Below, piece after piece: positions 1-11,519 of a DNA stretch of 64,000 bases. The position numbers and the translations under genes were made by a program. The DNA comes from Apostichopus japonicus (Eukaryota > Echinodermata > Holothuroidea > Aspidochirotida > Stichopodidae). The notes under the pieces were generated by a model. It made no database searches and was not told where the DNA came from. It saw only the letters and a program-made list of their open reading frames with translations. Location of the stretch: contig NC_092573.1 of assembly GCF_037975245.1 (NCBI RefSeq), forward strand, positions 15,084,001 through 15,148,000. Direction: 5' to 3'. How positions within the stretch are numbered: position 1 is the stretch's first letter; each line of letters begins with the position of its first letter.

Positions 1-741
1 GGTGAGCTATAAGGCGCATCTGACAGAATTGCTCAACATCATCAACTGGATTATAAAACCGCCTCGCGAAACAAACCAGCCCGATCCTTTCAGTCGAAAT
101 TTAATTTAACCCGATTAAATTCTCCGGGGGATTGACCTAATTTGAGGGAAATCTGGATGATAAGTAGCTGGATTAGGGATAGAAATGAAAGTCAGCTGAT
201 GTCAACAGCCACTTTATGTCTGAAGTAGGTCATGTTTATATGGACACTGTTAATCAGGCAGTCCGACCTCATCTTGCTTCATTAGCTTCGCCTCCCTTAA
301 TCTTCCTCCCTGCTGATATTAACATATCTTCACCGTTCACTCTCTTCTCCCTAATGTAGCTGATCGTACTGAAAGTTAGAGGACGTGTGTGGGTGTATAA
401 AAGGGTCTCATTTTGTGTAATTCCAACAATTCTGGGAAATTTAGAAACCATAGAATATGCCTTAAACTGTGCACACTATAAATGTTGTCTAAATGTTAAT
501 GAAATGATGCATGGCACCTCACAAAAGCAGTGAAGCCGACAAGTCTCTCTTCAGAGACAGAACCAGTAGAAAGTACCTGAATCCAACCTTGACTCCCAGA
601 GTACCTCATCTAAACCCCTGCCACCAGAGATGGAAATACAAATTTTTGAGCAATATTAATACCTCCAATTAACCAGCAAATTAACCAATATAGAATTAAC
701 AAGGACCAACCCCAAGAGACCGATCAGCAGCTCAGCTTTCT
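1..741. other. Non-coding stretch, left edge (intron of NCKX gene)
   Basis: I see no gene here. The stretch lies downstream of the last visible NCKX exon on the minus strand and should be intron. I looked on the minus strand for the missing alpha-2 repeat exon and did not find it. Confidence 0.5.
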
Positions 742-900
742 GAAGGACAGTCCAAGTAATATCTCGAGCTAACAGAGATACTGATTCTGTATGTTGTCTA
801 TGCTCTTCCTCTCTGTAGGACAGTCCAGGTAATATTTCGAGCTAACAGAGCTACTGATTTTGTATGTTGTGTAATATGCTCATCCTCTCTGAAGGACAGT
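742..900. repeat. Two-copy tandem repeat, ~73-76 bp unit
   Basis: Two successive units beginning with GGACAGTCCA(A/G)GTAATAT and containing GAGCTAACAGAG and TGTATGTTGT, plus the first ten bases of a third unit. The third unit is cut off exactly where the transposon-like element at 901 begins, which suggests the element inserted into the repeat. Confidence 0.7.
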
Positions 901-1240
901 CATAGGCATAGGAGGTGGGGGGGCTGGGAGGGGGGCTGCAGGCCCCCCAACCAAAACGTTTTGTGAAAATTCGGGCAACTGCCGAGAATTTTTTGGGCAT
1001 CTACTGAAAGAAAAATAATTTGCAATGTGTGCTACAATGGTTAAACTTATTATTATTATTATCATTGTAACGACTTCCCCAATAATTCTAACCAATTTGG
1101 AAGGGTTATAACACAGAAAATGATTGTATGCTATTGGCATGCGATGTAATAACCCATGCATGCCTATATGATATGCACATTAAGATGTCGAACGCGTGCG
1201 GAGCGCTCTAAAAATTTTGGTTATATTTTTTGGGCAAGTC
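901..1240 (+). mobile_element. CATAGGC-family DNA element, copy 1 (3' truncated)
   Basis: This segment aligns over its length with 24026-24470. Both start with CATAGGCATAGGAGG, then a G-rich run, GCCCCCCAACCAA, TGTGAAAATTCGGGCAA, and later GCATGCGATGTAATAAC and GCCTATATGATATG. The full copy has inverted ends; this copy lacks the right end, so it is a truncated non-autonomous element. The open frame on the minus strand at 880-1161 is a by-product of low-complexity sequence. Confidence 0.7.
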
Positions 1241-2606
1241 TTTCCAACTAAAATCAACCTATTCAATTACTTTCAAGTGTACACATTAGGTGAAAGTCTC
1301 CTCAGTAATATAAGAAACCTGGTCCAGAAACCTGCAAGATTGCCCAATTCTACAGAACTAAGTCAGTCTCTCTGAAATAATGCAATTAATCTGGCTCACT
1401 TCCCAATCACTGATTGTTGATTTATCTTAGACCAGCCATGATAGACAATGCAGTGTAGAAGTATAGCTGGTAAGTGGGATGATACAGTTACAGACTTCAT
1501 TAGTTAGAAGAGAACTTACTTATCTTACTGAACTAACAAAATTGGCCTGGGCTATGTTTAATCAAGCAGACATCTACAGAGAAGAGATAGAAAATCTATT
1601 GGGAAAGATATACCTTGTAAGATTTGAACTTTTGATCCACTTACTTCCTTGATATTAAAATTTTTATTTGTCATGCTTTTGCATTCTTTTTATAACCTGA
1701 ATATATAATACTGGGAATAAAAAAAATTGAAGTTCAAATGTATAGGAAGGGAGACAAAAACTATCTGACTAGCTGTTGATATGACCACTCAGTGGATCTA
1801 ATCCCCTATTTGCTGCATGAGACAGTTTGAAAGGTTCCGAAAACAAAGCATCTCTTTGCAAACTAAACATGTATTGATAACTGTTCATTTCTTCCTTCCA
1901 ATATTTCCCATTCATGTAACACATTCTGGAGGATTGCATCAATTGCATTCCAATTTGTAATGCATCCAAAAGACCTTGAAACTGTAACTTTTATAGACAT
2001 ATATCTCTCATGTGCAGGGGTAATTGATACTGTAAACTGACCATACATATTGTATTGTCTATTGAATGTAGGGCCATTAGTTACCATAGTAACACAAGCT
2101 CTTCCACATCGAATTGTTACTAAATTTAAGTCAATCCTCAAAGAGCTTTCAACCCTGGAGGAATTTTATTCCAGCTTGTTCTTTCAAACAATGCCTGTTT
2201 AAAGTTTAATTTACTAACATGTTTTTTACAAGTTCAGTTACTATGGTGACTTTGAATTTCACTCATCATGTCTGTTCTGTAACATACACATGTATGGTAG
2301 ATATTCAGCATGAATAACTGATTATAAAGACAAAAAAAAACAGCGAATGTTTACAAGACTGAACATTCATTCTCACAATAAAAATAAAAAAAAACCACAA
2401 AGCACTATGATCCTATAAAAGCATGATTCGATGTGAGAGCTGGGTATGTGAATTGCGGAACATTTGGCTTCTAAATTTTATTGTTAATCCAGCCATTGAA
2501 TCACTCAAATCTAGTGGAAGAAGTTGAGACATACTGTCTCCTACATAATACATACCCTGATGTAAAGGCATAGGCCCTTAGATACTATGCATCATGGACA
2601 CAAATA
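1241..2606. other. Non-coding stretch without recognised features
   Basis: AT-rich DNA. A minus-strand open frame of 92 codons at 1863-2141 has no recognisable motif and no convincing splice context, so I do not call it a gene. Confidence 0.5.
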
Positions 2607-2857
2607 TTGTATTGTATTGTATTGTATTTTAGATCCTCCTGCAAGCATGCGGGAACTCGCGAAGAAGCCATCATTGGCTTATCAAAGCCACAAGCTGACC
2701 GAAGTCAGTCTCTTTGAGTCATATTTTAACGTCCATGATTATGAATTGTCAATTGTCAACAATCTGTAACTGGACGACATACATTAATCTTGGAGTGACT
2801 CAAACTCGGGACCTTATGAGTGAAAGGCACCGGCGTCAACTACTGAGCTAACACTCC
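2607..2857 (-). mobile_element. tRNA-derived SINE (family A), copy 1
   Basis: Near full-length copy read on the minus strand. The tRNA-like head begins GGAGTGTTAGCTCAGTAGTTG (A box) and has a degenerate B box (CGAGTTTGAGTCACTCC). The body contains the phrase TTGACAATTGACAATTCATAATCATGGACGTTAAA, the 3' end AACTCGC...GGAGGATCT, and a tail of ATACA repeats (2607-2630 on the plus strand). Six other copies are in the window. Confidence 0.85.
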
Positions 2858-2887
2858 CGAATACACTCCCCAAATAGAAGCCTATGT

Positions 2888-4850
2888 ACTGCATATTGGT
2901 AGTAAAATAGTACACTGTATCTCAGATAGTCCTTCATTTACAGTGACATACTGTCCCCTAGATACAGTCCTTTGAAGGAAAAAAATCCTACTAGACATTG
3001 ACAATTAGATTATTGTCTCCTAGATTCCATCCCTATATATATACAGACATACTGTCCCTTAGATACTATTCTCTTATAAAGACAAATACCCAGCACATAT
3101 TTACATTACATGTATACTGTCTCCTACAGTAGGTTTATCTAATACATACCTTCCCCTGAAGACAACACTCTCATCAAGGCAATACCTAGTACATTTTTAC
3201 ATTAACATAATGTCTAATAAAGTAGATTTCTCTGAGACATAAATACATACTGTCCCTCAAAGACAACGCTCTCATGGAGACAATACACAGTACATATTTA
3301 CATTCAAATACTGTCTCATAGTAGGTTTCTCTAGTAGATAAATTCATACTGTCCCCTGAAGACAACACTCCCATGGGGCAATACCTTACATTAACATTTG
3401 GTTTCCTACAGTAAGTTTCTCTAGTAGATAAATTCATACTGTCCCCTGAAGACAACACTCCCATGGGGCAATACAGTACCTTACTTTAACATATGGTTTC
3501 CTATAGTAGGTTTCTCTAGTAGTAGATAAATTCATACTGTCCCCTGAAGACAACACTCTCATTGAGACAATACCTTGCATTAACATATGGTTTCCTACAG
3601 TAGGTTTCTCTAGTAGATAAATTCATACTGTCCCCTGAAGACAACACTCCCATGGGACAATACCTTACATTAACATATGGGTTCCTACAGTAGGTTTCTC
3701 TAGTAAAATTCATACTTTCCCCTGAAGACAACACTCTCATGGAGGCAATACCTTACATTAACATGTCTCATACAGTAGGTTTCTCTAGTAGATTAATTCA
3801 TACTGTCCCCTGAAGATAACACTCCCATGGAGACAATACCTTACATTAACATGTCTCATACAGTAGGTTTCTCTAGTAGATTAATTCATACTGTCCCCTG
3901 AAGATAACACTCCCATGGAGACAATACCTTACATTAACATGTCTCATACAGTAGGTTTCTCTAGTAGATAAATTCATACTGTCCCCTGAAGACAACACTC
4001 CCATGGAGACAATACCTTACATTAACATGTCTCATACAGTAGGTTTCTCTAGTAGATAAATTCATACTGTCCCCTGAAGACAACACTCCCATGGAGACAA
4101 TACCTTACATTAACATGTCTCATACAGTAGGTTTCTCTAGTAGATAAATTCATACTGTCCCCTGAAGACAACAGTCCCATGGAGACAATACCTTACATTA
4201 ACATGTCTCATACAGTAGGTTTCTCTAGTAGATTAATTCATACTGTCCCCTGAAGATAACACTCCCATGGAGACAATACCTTACATTAACATGTCTCATA
4301 CAGTAGGTTTCTCTAGTAGATTAATTCATACTGTCCCCTGAAGACAACACTCCCATGGAGACAATACCTTTCATTAACATATGATCTCCTACAGTAGGTT
4401 TCTCTAGTAGATAAATTCATACTGTCCCCTGAAGAAAACACTCCCATGGAGACAATACCTTACATTAACATGTCTCATACAGTAGGTTTCTCTAGTAGAT
4501 TAATTCATACTGTCCCCTGAAGACAACACTCCCATGGAGACAATACCTTACATTAACATGTCTCATACAGTAGGTTTCTCTAGTAGATTAATTCATACTG
4601 TCCCCTGAAGACAACAGTCCCATGGGGCAATACCTATAGATATATATATCTGCATTAGATACTGTTTCCCAGATTGTATTCCCAAATACATAGAACATAC
4701 TGTCCCCTGAGAACCATCCTCTTATGAAGACCAATACCTAGCACATATGTATATTAAGATACTGTAGCCTAGATGCTATTCTATCAATACCTAACACATA
4801 CATATTTTAAGATACTGTAGCCTAGATGCTATTCTCTAACATATAGAGTC
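2888..4850. repeat. Minisatellite A, ~88-bp unit (about 17 core units)
   Basis: The core is 3123-4636, with degenerate edges on both sides. Each unit runs CAGTAGGTTTCTCTAGTAGA, ATTCATACTGTCCCCTGAAGA, then AACACTCCCATGGAGACAA and TACCTTACATTAACAT. Units vary between about 86 and 90 bp, the left units being the most diverged and 3760-4620 nearly uniform. Minus-strand open frames at 3186-3464 and 3516-3740 are by-products of the repeat. The array is related in sequence to minisatellite B at 5521-6875. Confidence 0.95.
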
Positions 4851-5520
4851 ATACCGCCCCTTTCGCCTTGCTCACATTTCAGAAAGCAAAGGGGATCTGA
4901 TACCTGCAGGGCGATGGTGTGAGTGTGTTTGCCCTCAGGACCAAGCATGGTCTCCCTTATCATGGACCTCCATGCCCTTACCAGGATGAACCAGCAAGTG
5001 CAATCAAGATTGTAGCATGAATGTTCACGCAAACACAGTGTGGAGCAAGAGCAAAGGTGGGTGCACTGAAGTACTATGACTTACTAATTGAATTGTAATC
5101 AATCATCATAACCTTTTCCCTCTTGTATAATTGTTCTTTCTTTTAAAAACATTGATCCACCACCCATTCTCATATGTGGAGGCGTCATGAGCAGGTTTTA
5201 TTAGGTGGGAAAATAAGATCCTGATCCATCTTGCATTCTCAATTGTGATTAAGGCTTTACATACAATACTCTCATGATTACAAATACCTACTTCATTTCT
5301 GTAAGTTAACTGTGTCACTAGCTAGATCAGTGGCTAACATTTTTAGTCCCATAACCCAGAATCTTCCTATCTAGAGGACTGAGCCACAACTTTACCAAAT
5401 AACTGAATCCATTTATGTGAGCAACCTCTGAAATCTGTAGAAAGTCAATTTTCTGACATCTGAAAAAAACCCTACCCAAAATTGTTTGCGACTCATAACT
5501 TGCAAAAAGTGGACCTAGGT
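4851..5520. other. Unique spacer between two minisatellites
   Basis: Non-repetitive DNA separating arrays A and B. A minus-strand frame at 4829-5032 contains a coding-looking patch (LGPEGKHTHTIALQ) followed by a GT, but it matches no NCKX segment and has no plausible acceptor, so I leave it uncalled. Confidence 0.5.
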
Positions 5521-6875
5521 ACTATCCTTTCATATACTGAGACATACCGTCCCCGAGATACTATCCTCTCATGGAAGACAGATACCTAGAACATTATTTC
5601 TAGCAACATACTCGATACTGTCCTCTCTTATACAGAGACATACCGTCCCCGAGATACTATCCTCTCATGGAAGACAGATACCTAGAACATTATTTCTAGC
5701 AACATACTCGATACTGTCCTCTCTTATACAGAGACATACCGTCCCCGAGATACTATCCTCTCATGGAAGACAGATACCTAGAACATTATTTCTAGCAACA
5801 TACTCGATACTGTCCTCTCTTATACAGAGACATACCGTCCCCGAGATACTATCCTCTCATGGAAGACAGATACCTAGAACATATTTCTAGCAACATACTA
5901 GATACTGTCCCTTCTTATACAGAGACATATCGTCCCCGAGATATTATCCTCTCATGGAAGACAGATACCTAGAACATATTTCTAGCAACATACTAGATAC
6001 TGTCCCTTCTTATACAGAGACATACTGTCCCCGAGATACTATCCTCTCATGGAAGACAGATACCTAGAACATATTTCTAGCAACATACTAGATACTGTCC
6101 CTTCTTATACAGAGACATATCGTCCCCGAGATATTATCCTCTCATGGAAGACAGATACCTAGAACATATTTCTAGCAACATACTAGATACTGTCCCTTCT
6201 TATACAGAGACATATCGTCCCCGAGATATTATCCTCTCATGGAAGACAGATACCTAGAACATATTTCTAGCAACATACTAGATACTGTCCCTTCTTATAC
6301 AGAGACATATCGTCCCCGAGATACTATCCTCTCATGGAAGACAGATACCTAGAACATATTTCTAGCAACATACTAGATACTGTCCCTTCTTATACAGAGA
6401 CATACCGTCCCCGAGATACTATCCTCTCATGGAAGACAGATACCTAGAACATATTTCTAGCAACATACTCGATACTGTCCTCTCTTATACAGAGACATAC
6501 CGTCCCCGAGATACTATCCTCTCATGGAGACAGATACCTAGAACATTATTTCTAGCAACATACTCGATACTGTCCTCTCTTATACAGAGACATATCGTCC
6601 CCGAGATACTATCCTCTTGTGGAAGACAGATACCTAGAACATATTTCTAGCAACATACTAGATACTGTCCCTTCTTATACAGAGACATATCGTCCCCGAG
6701 ATACTATCCTCTCATGGAGACAGATACCTAGAACATATTTCTAGCAACATACTAAATACTGTCCCTTCTTATACAGAGACATACTGTCCCCGAGATACTA
6801 ACCCTCTCATGGAAGACAGATACCTAGAACATATTTCTAGCAACATACTAGATACTGTCCTCTCTTATACAAAGA
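5521..6875. repeat. Minisatellite B, ~95-bp unit (about 14 units)
   Basis: Units read GAGACATACCGTCCCCGAGA, then CTATCCTCTCATGGAAGACAG, ATACCTAGAACATATTTCTAG, and CAACATACTAGATACTGTCCC. Two sub-types exist: one with ACATTATTTC and ACTCGATACTGTCCTCTC (96 bp), the other with ACATATTTC and ACTAGATACTGTCCCTTC (95 bp). The sub-types occur in blocks, with the longer one at both the left and the right of the array. This suggests block duplication or gene conversion. Confidence 0.95.
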
Positions 6876-7080
6876 CATACCATCCCCTAGTTACTTATCA
6901 TGGACACAAACACATACGCTACTCCATATCTGGAGCAAGATACCATCTCCTTGAAATTAACTGTCCTCTCATGTAGGACACACTCCTGCTCTACACACAC
7001 ACATATACACACACACATAACAAAAGACCGGCGCTGAGAAGGCTCCTGTCCTCCCTTGAGAAAAGACAAAAGTAACTCAC

Positions 7081-7209
7081 CGGTCTCCGTACGTCTGGAA
7101 GTGTGAACCATAGAGGGAACACTAGTGGTATGAGTAAAATGTATGTGACTCTTTTCCTGGTACCTTTTGGAAAACCAATGTCCAACGGCTCTTCCATTTC
7201 CATCTCCTC
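7081..7209 (-). CDS. SLC24A: NCKX exon: end of cytoplasmic loop and start of second membrane cluster
   Basis: A 129-nt exon of 43 codons in phase 0. It opens with an acidic run (EEMEMEEPLDIGFPKG), as in the end of the NCKX cytoplasmic loop, then basic residues and a hydrophobic helix (YILLIPLVFPLWFTLPDV). This matches the family pattern in which 'EEPL..PW' precedes 'FPLW.TLPDVR'. The acceptor is TTCGATAG before GAGGAG and the donor is CCG followed by GTGAGT. The polypyrimidine tract is modest. A 5'-truncated SINE ends about 64 bp upstream of the acceptor. The next exon would carry the alpha-2 repeat and was not found to the left. Confidence 0.88.
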
Positions 7210-7272
7210 CTATCGAACAAAAAGTACAACGTTTTGTGAGATACGATACTTGTATGAAACTCTACGATGAAT

Positions 7273-7457
7273 GTATTTATTTTAGATCCTCCTGCAAGCA
7301 GGAACTCGCGAAGAAGCCTCATTGGCTTATCAAAGCCGCAAGCTGACCGAAGTCAATCTCTTACATTCATATTTAACGTCCATGATTATGAATTGTCAAT
7401 TGTCAACAAGTCTGTAACTGGACGACATGCATTAATCTTGGAGTGACTCGAACTGGG
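7273..7457 (-). mobile_element. tRNA-derived SINE (family A), copy 2, 5' truncated
   Basis: Minus-strand copy inside the 1.1-kb NCKX intron, in the same orientation as the gene. It carries the 3' end (AACTCGCGAAGAAGCCTC on the plus strand), the conserved body and the B-box region, but lacks the A-box head. Its 3' end is about 64 bp from the acceptor of the exon at 7081-7209. Confidence 0.85.
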
Positions 7458-8316
7458 GTGACGATAATCCAAGACACTATGTGTGTAATGCTATGCTGGT
7501 CTACAGGTTGCCTTTAATCTATTGTAAGTCACAGAACATGAGAGCAAAGTAACATTTGTTTCATGAACATTCAAAGAGAAGAGTAATGCCATGTCAGTGA
7601 ATTGCATTATAGCATCTTTTAACATTTGGTCGAACAGCATTTATACCATTAATAGCATTTATTTATAGCATAGCATTTATACAGCATTTATTCAGCATTT
7701 ATACCCAAGCTGAGGTCGCGATCATTCAAACTCATATATCTGCCTCAAATTTGCCACCGAGTGAACGCTAGCAAGGGTTCGGTCAATTTGAATTGATTCG
7801 GAACATTTGTTCATAATAATGTCAACAACATGCAAAAACCCTAAAGTGGGAAGCTTGAAAATCTTTGACTTCTAAATTTTAACTTATATTTTTGAAATAC
7901 AGCATGACTAGTCAAGCAAAATAAACTACAAGTTTATGGGATGTAAGTATCAGAACGAATTTACCAAATTCATCAAGATTAACTCAAGAAACTCCTTTAA
8001 GCTATCGAACTGTTTTCGTCTATTGTCATATGTCTAAACCTAAGAATATTTTAAGTTCATGAATGGCGGCGGGTAATCTCGGCATTCCAACCAAATCCTA
8101 CTTTGTTTAATTTGAACATTTCTCAGAAAAAGGAGAAAAAAACAAAAGCAGCTATTGAGATGTGATTGAGCAGACAGATATAAGTATTTCGCAATTGATG
8201 GTTTTCCACATAAAAATTAATCAATGTGTCTATAGGCCTTCAAACTGGCTCTAATTATCAAAGCGCCCGGGCTGTAGAATTAAAAACCCCCTCAAAATGA
8301 CGGAAATGAAATGTAC
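7458..8316. other. NCKX intron 3, remaining sequence
   Basis: No gene is seen here. A short irregular repeat of AGCATTTAT(A/T) occurs at about 7610-7705. The rest is AT-rich unique sequence. Confidence 0.6.
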
Positions 8317-8729
8317 CGTTTCCTCGGCGATGGAGTCTCTCTGACTGCTATCGTCTGCCCCTTTCTTCTTTCCGTTGCCGTTAGCGACCGCCAGCGTGTC
8401 CTCGTTCGCCATTTGCACATGGACGTCCTTCCTGGACTCGATTTCTCCGTTATTGCAATCGCTCTGCGCACTGTTCTCATTACCCGAATCCACGTCACCG
8501 CTTGTCACTTTTATTGCCATGTCCCCATGAGCACCGATGAAGAGGTTGCCGTTTGCCGAGGAAGATGCGGTGATTCCATTGACACCAATAATCATCTCAC
8601 CCGTAGCTCGGATGATGAGATTGTTCTGAGAGTTGCTGCTCGATAGCCCACTTCTTGGGCTCATCTCTGTCCCTTGAGGGGCTTTACCTAAATTTTCTAA
8701 AGTTACAACCTTCTCTCCACTTTGTTGAT
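8317..8729 (-). CDS. SLC24A: NCKX exon: large cytoplasmic loop
   Basis: A 413-nt exon. Its first two bases complete a split codon and the other 411 nt give 137 codons. The acceptor is strong in context: a T-rich tract (TTCTCTTTTTTTACTTTTC) leading to GGAACAG. The encoded segment begins QQSGEKVVTLENLGKAPQG and ends RDSIAEET. It is polar and low in hydrophobicity, rich in Ser, Asn, Gly and acidic residues, as expected for the poorly conserved regulatory loop between the two exchanger halves. Two similar motifs, NLIIRATGEMIIGV and NLFIGAHGDMAIKV, look like an internal duplication. The donor (ACG before GTACAT) is weak, but it is the GT that gives the phase the next exon needs. The Met at 8664 is not a start, because the frame runs open upstream to the acceptor. 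A plus-strand frame over the same bases is a shadow. Confidence 0.82.
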
Positions 8730-9080
8730 CTGTTCCAAATTGAAAAGTAAAAAAAGAGAAAAGGGGAAAAAAAACTTTTTGAGAACAAATAAAATCATGT
8801 GAATTGTTGAAATCTCATTTTGAATGTAATAATGCTGATTTTTTTATATTTTGTTATATTAGTACACTGGGCTTAAGAAAAACATATTAGAATAAAAGGA
8901 ATACTTTCTGTGCATGTTCATTTTCAAATCCGTTAATGTTAATGCAGTATATGTATCAGGACATTGAGCATTAATCACCAATTAATGGGTAACTTTTTAA
9001 AAACCAGTTTCTCCCTTCCTTTTTAGGATGATGCACAGGAATACTAGCTAAGATAGGTGACTCTATTACATTAATAATGT
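8730..9080. other. NCKX intron 2, left end
   Basis: Unique AT-rich sequence containing the polypyrimidine tract and probable branch region of the acceptor at 8730-8731. I see nothing else. Confidence 0.6.
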
Positions 9081-9325
9081 GGAGTGTTAGCTCAGTGGTT
9101 AACGCCGGTGCCTTCCAATCATAAGGTCCCCAGTTCGAGTCACTCCAAGATTAATGCATATCGTCCAGTTACAGAGTTGTTGACAATTGACAATTCATAA
9201 TCATGGACGTTAAATATGAATGTAAGAGACTGACTTCTGTCAGCTTGCGGCTTGATAATGAGGCTTCTTTGCGAGTTCCTGCTTGCAAGAGGATCTAAAT
9301 TACATACATAGAATACATACAATAT
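9081..9325 (+). mobile_element. tRNA-derived SINE (family A), copy 3
   Basis: Complete copy. The head GGAGTGTTAGCTCAGTGGTT (A box TAGCTCAGTGG) and AGTTCGAGTCACTCC (B box) can form a tRNA-like acceptor stem, GGAGTG with CACTCC. The body has the TTGACAATTGACAATTCATA phrase and the 3' end is GAGGATCTAAAT followed by a TACATACATA-type tail. This is the best preserved head of the family in the window. Confidence 0.9.
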
Positions 9326-11519
9326 GGTCATTTCTGCTCGAATATCGAGCTGACAGAGGAGTTTAACAAGTCAAGAATGTTATAAACACTAGAGAGTGAT
9401 ATACACATCAAACAAATTCCTCTGATCATACAAGTATTCCTCAAGTATGCCATACAAGTATGCCATACAAGTATGCCTCTATAAAATCTGCAAGAAGTAA
9501 TACTCTTATGCATACACTTAACGACAGGTCAATTTTATTGGAAACGTTGATGAAAACTTCAGGCAATTTCTACATAACCACAGTCTCAGCAGATAAGTAT
9601 GCTCCAGCTAGCAGATTATATGCAATAAACAATAAACAAAGTGATCATAGCTTTCTTTATATACTCCTCCCCCAACTTCAACAAGTACAACATACAAGCT
9701 TTAATTTGAAGATTTCGAGATTTTGTTCCAATTTTGTTCATAACGGGTAAAAAATTAATTTAAGGCAATGATTATTAAGCAACCCTAATAGTTTTAGAAT
9801 TTATCGTAGAATTCTTAGCAAGCATAATAACTTATTTGTAAGACTTGATAGCAAGGCTGGGTTAGGCATGTTCAAACATTGTATCATATGTATTGTAATT
9901 CAAATTCAAATTAGGGGTGGATACTCTTATAGCAGTGAATAGCTGTTAACCTGAATGCTGCTGCTGTGAATATTTGGTATCACGCACTGACAATTAACCA
10001 CACCCCTGACAGCATCTTTCCTTTTCAAAGATCAGTTTGGTTATAAAGATATCATACATTGCAAAAGCAAAAAGAAAGCCAGTAAAATGCATAATGTGCA
10101 CAATGAAAACTGACATCAACTGAAGGCAACTAAACTATCTTTGCATATTAATGTGCAATGCATTCATACAGAGGGTCAGGTTTCCTACCAAAACAAAACG
10201 CCTGAAATGCAGCAACGGACAGGCTTTGACCGAGAGGGAGATATCCCTGGACCCTGGGTCACATCAGGGGTCCATGGATGGGATAAAGAACGATATGCAT
10301 ATATGTGATCCTCTTTCATAATGCACATATTAGGACCATATTTAAAACTTCAGAAAGGATGCCTGGTGACAAAATTGGCTAGAGGGACCGACCTAGCTAT
10401 CGACATCCCTTGCTATACCCACCTATAAAAATACTATCTCCTTTTGAAGAAGAAGAAATCAGCAACTACATCAAAAATATAGAAAGTGATTCTCTTGAAG
10501 AGATTTTTATCCATACATTATCCCCCCCCCCTCCCCCTCCGCCATGCATGCATCCACAATAACAGTAATTTATCTGATAAGCAATTTAGTACACTTAATT
10601 GACAAACCTCAATATCTATTCATAATTAAGAATATAATTACCGAGACATTATATAAAGTAACAACTTTTTCATCACAGCATTGTTCCTTTAGTAAGATGT
10701 AGTATGCCCAATAGTTGTATTTCATGCATCTTGATACATAGGTGCATACGTGCCAGTGTAAATAGAACTCCTCCAAACTCATCCACAAATACTGCTAGAC
10801 TATATGTAGTAAAACATGTGAGAAACTAGCTGAGAGCTGGCTAATGGAATATTCTAGGAAAAACACAACACGCTTAAATAGCTGTTCTTCGCTGCGGTAA
10901 ATTATCGCTACCGCAAAATGCTTCCAAATTTATTACATTGAAGACTAATTTGTTGCTTTGTGACTGGAAGCCAAGTTTTGTTTTTGGTGAATGCTTTTCA
11001 AAATGTACCCTTGGGAAATCTTGTAAAAAGGAAGTTTTTAACAGACTTTCTTTCTGTAGTAGAAGAAAGCAAAGAAATAAATAAATTAACAAACAGATGA
11101 ATATAATTAAAAAAAAGAAAAACTGTACACTTTGCATATAGATTTAATATTACATCTAGACTCTTTAAGGCCATATTGTTTTTTAGAAACAGCTAGTATT
11201 TTGCTTAAAAATGAATGATTTGCTTTAATAAAGTATGAAAGGTATATAGCAAGTTAAAGATGTCCAAAGTCTGCACAGCACATGTATACTGTGGATGTTA
11301 TTGTTGTACTGTTTAGGATACTAAAACGGAACTGGTGACTGTGAAATCGCAACAAATGCTTAAACTGCAAAACTAAGAAATATATGAAGTTGGCAGAATT
11401 TAATAAGAAATATTTCTAGAAAATTAAATCAAAGGTAATTTATTTTATTATTGTTTACAAAGCAATATATCTGAAGAAGAACATAACATTTTTCTAAGTC
11501 TACTTTTTATCCATTATTA
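9326..11519. other. NCKX intron 2, unremarkable stretch
   Basis: AT-rich intronic sequence. A short imperfect repeat of ACAAGTATGCCAT is present at 9428-9478. A C-rich run lies near 10525. Open frames at 9328-9513, 9460-9750 and 10874-11137 have no recognisable protein motif. Confidence 0.5.

Noticed and set aside
1863-2141. 92-codon minus-strand frame as the next NCKX exon
   Set aside because: Lacks the alpha-2 repeat motifs and membrane helices expected there.
4829-5032. Possible alternative exon (LGPEGKHTHTIALQ then GT)
   Set aside because: No plausible acceptor, no match to NCKX or another family that I recognise, and frames on either side break.
8311-8646. 111-codon plus-strand frame
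   Set aside because: Antisense shadow of the NCKX loop exon, which has splice sites and matching phases.
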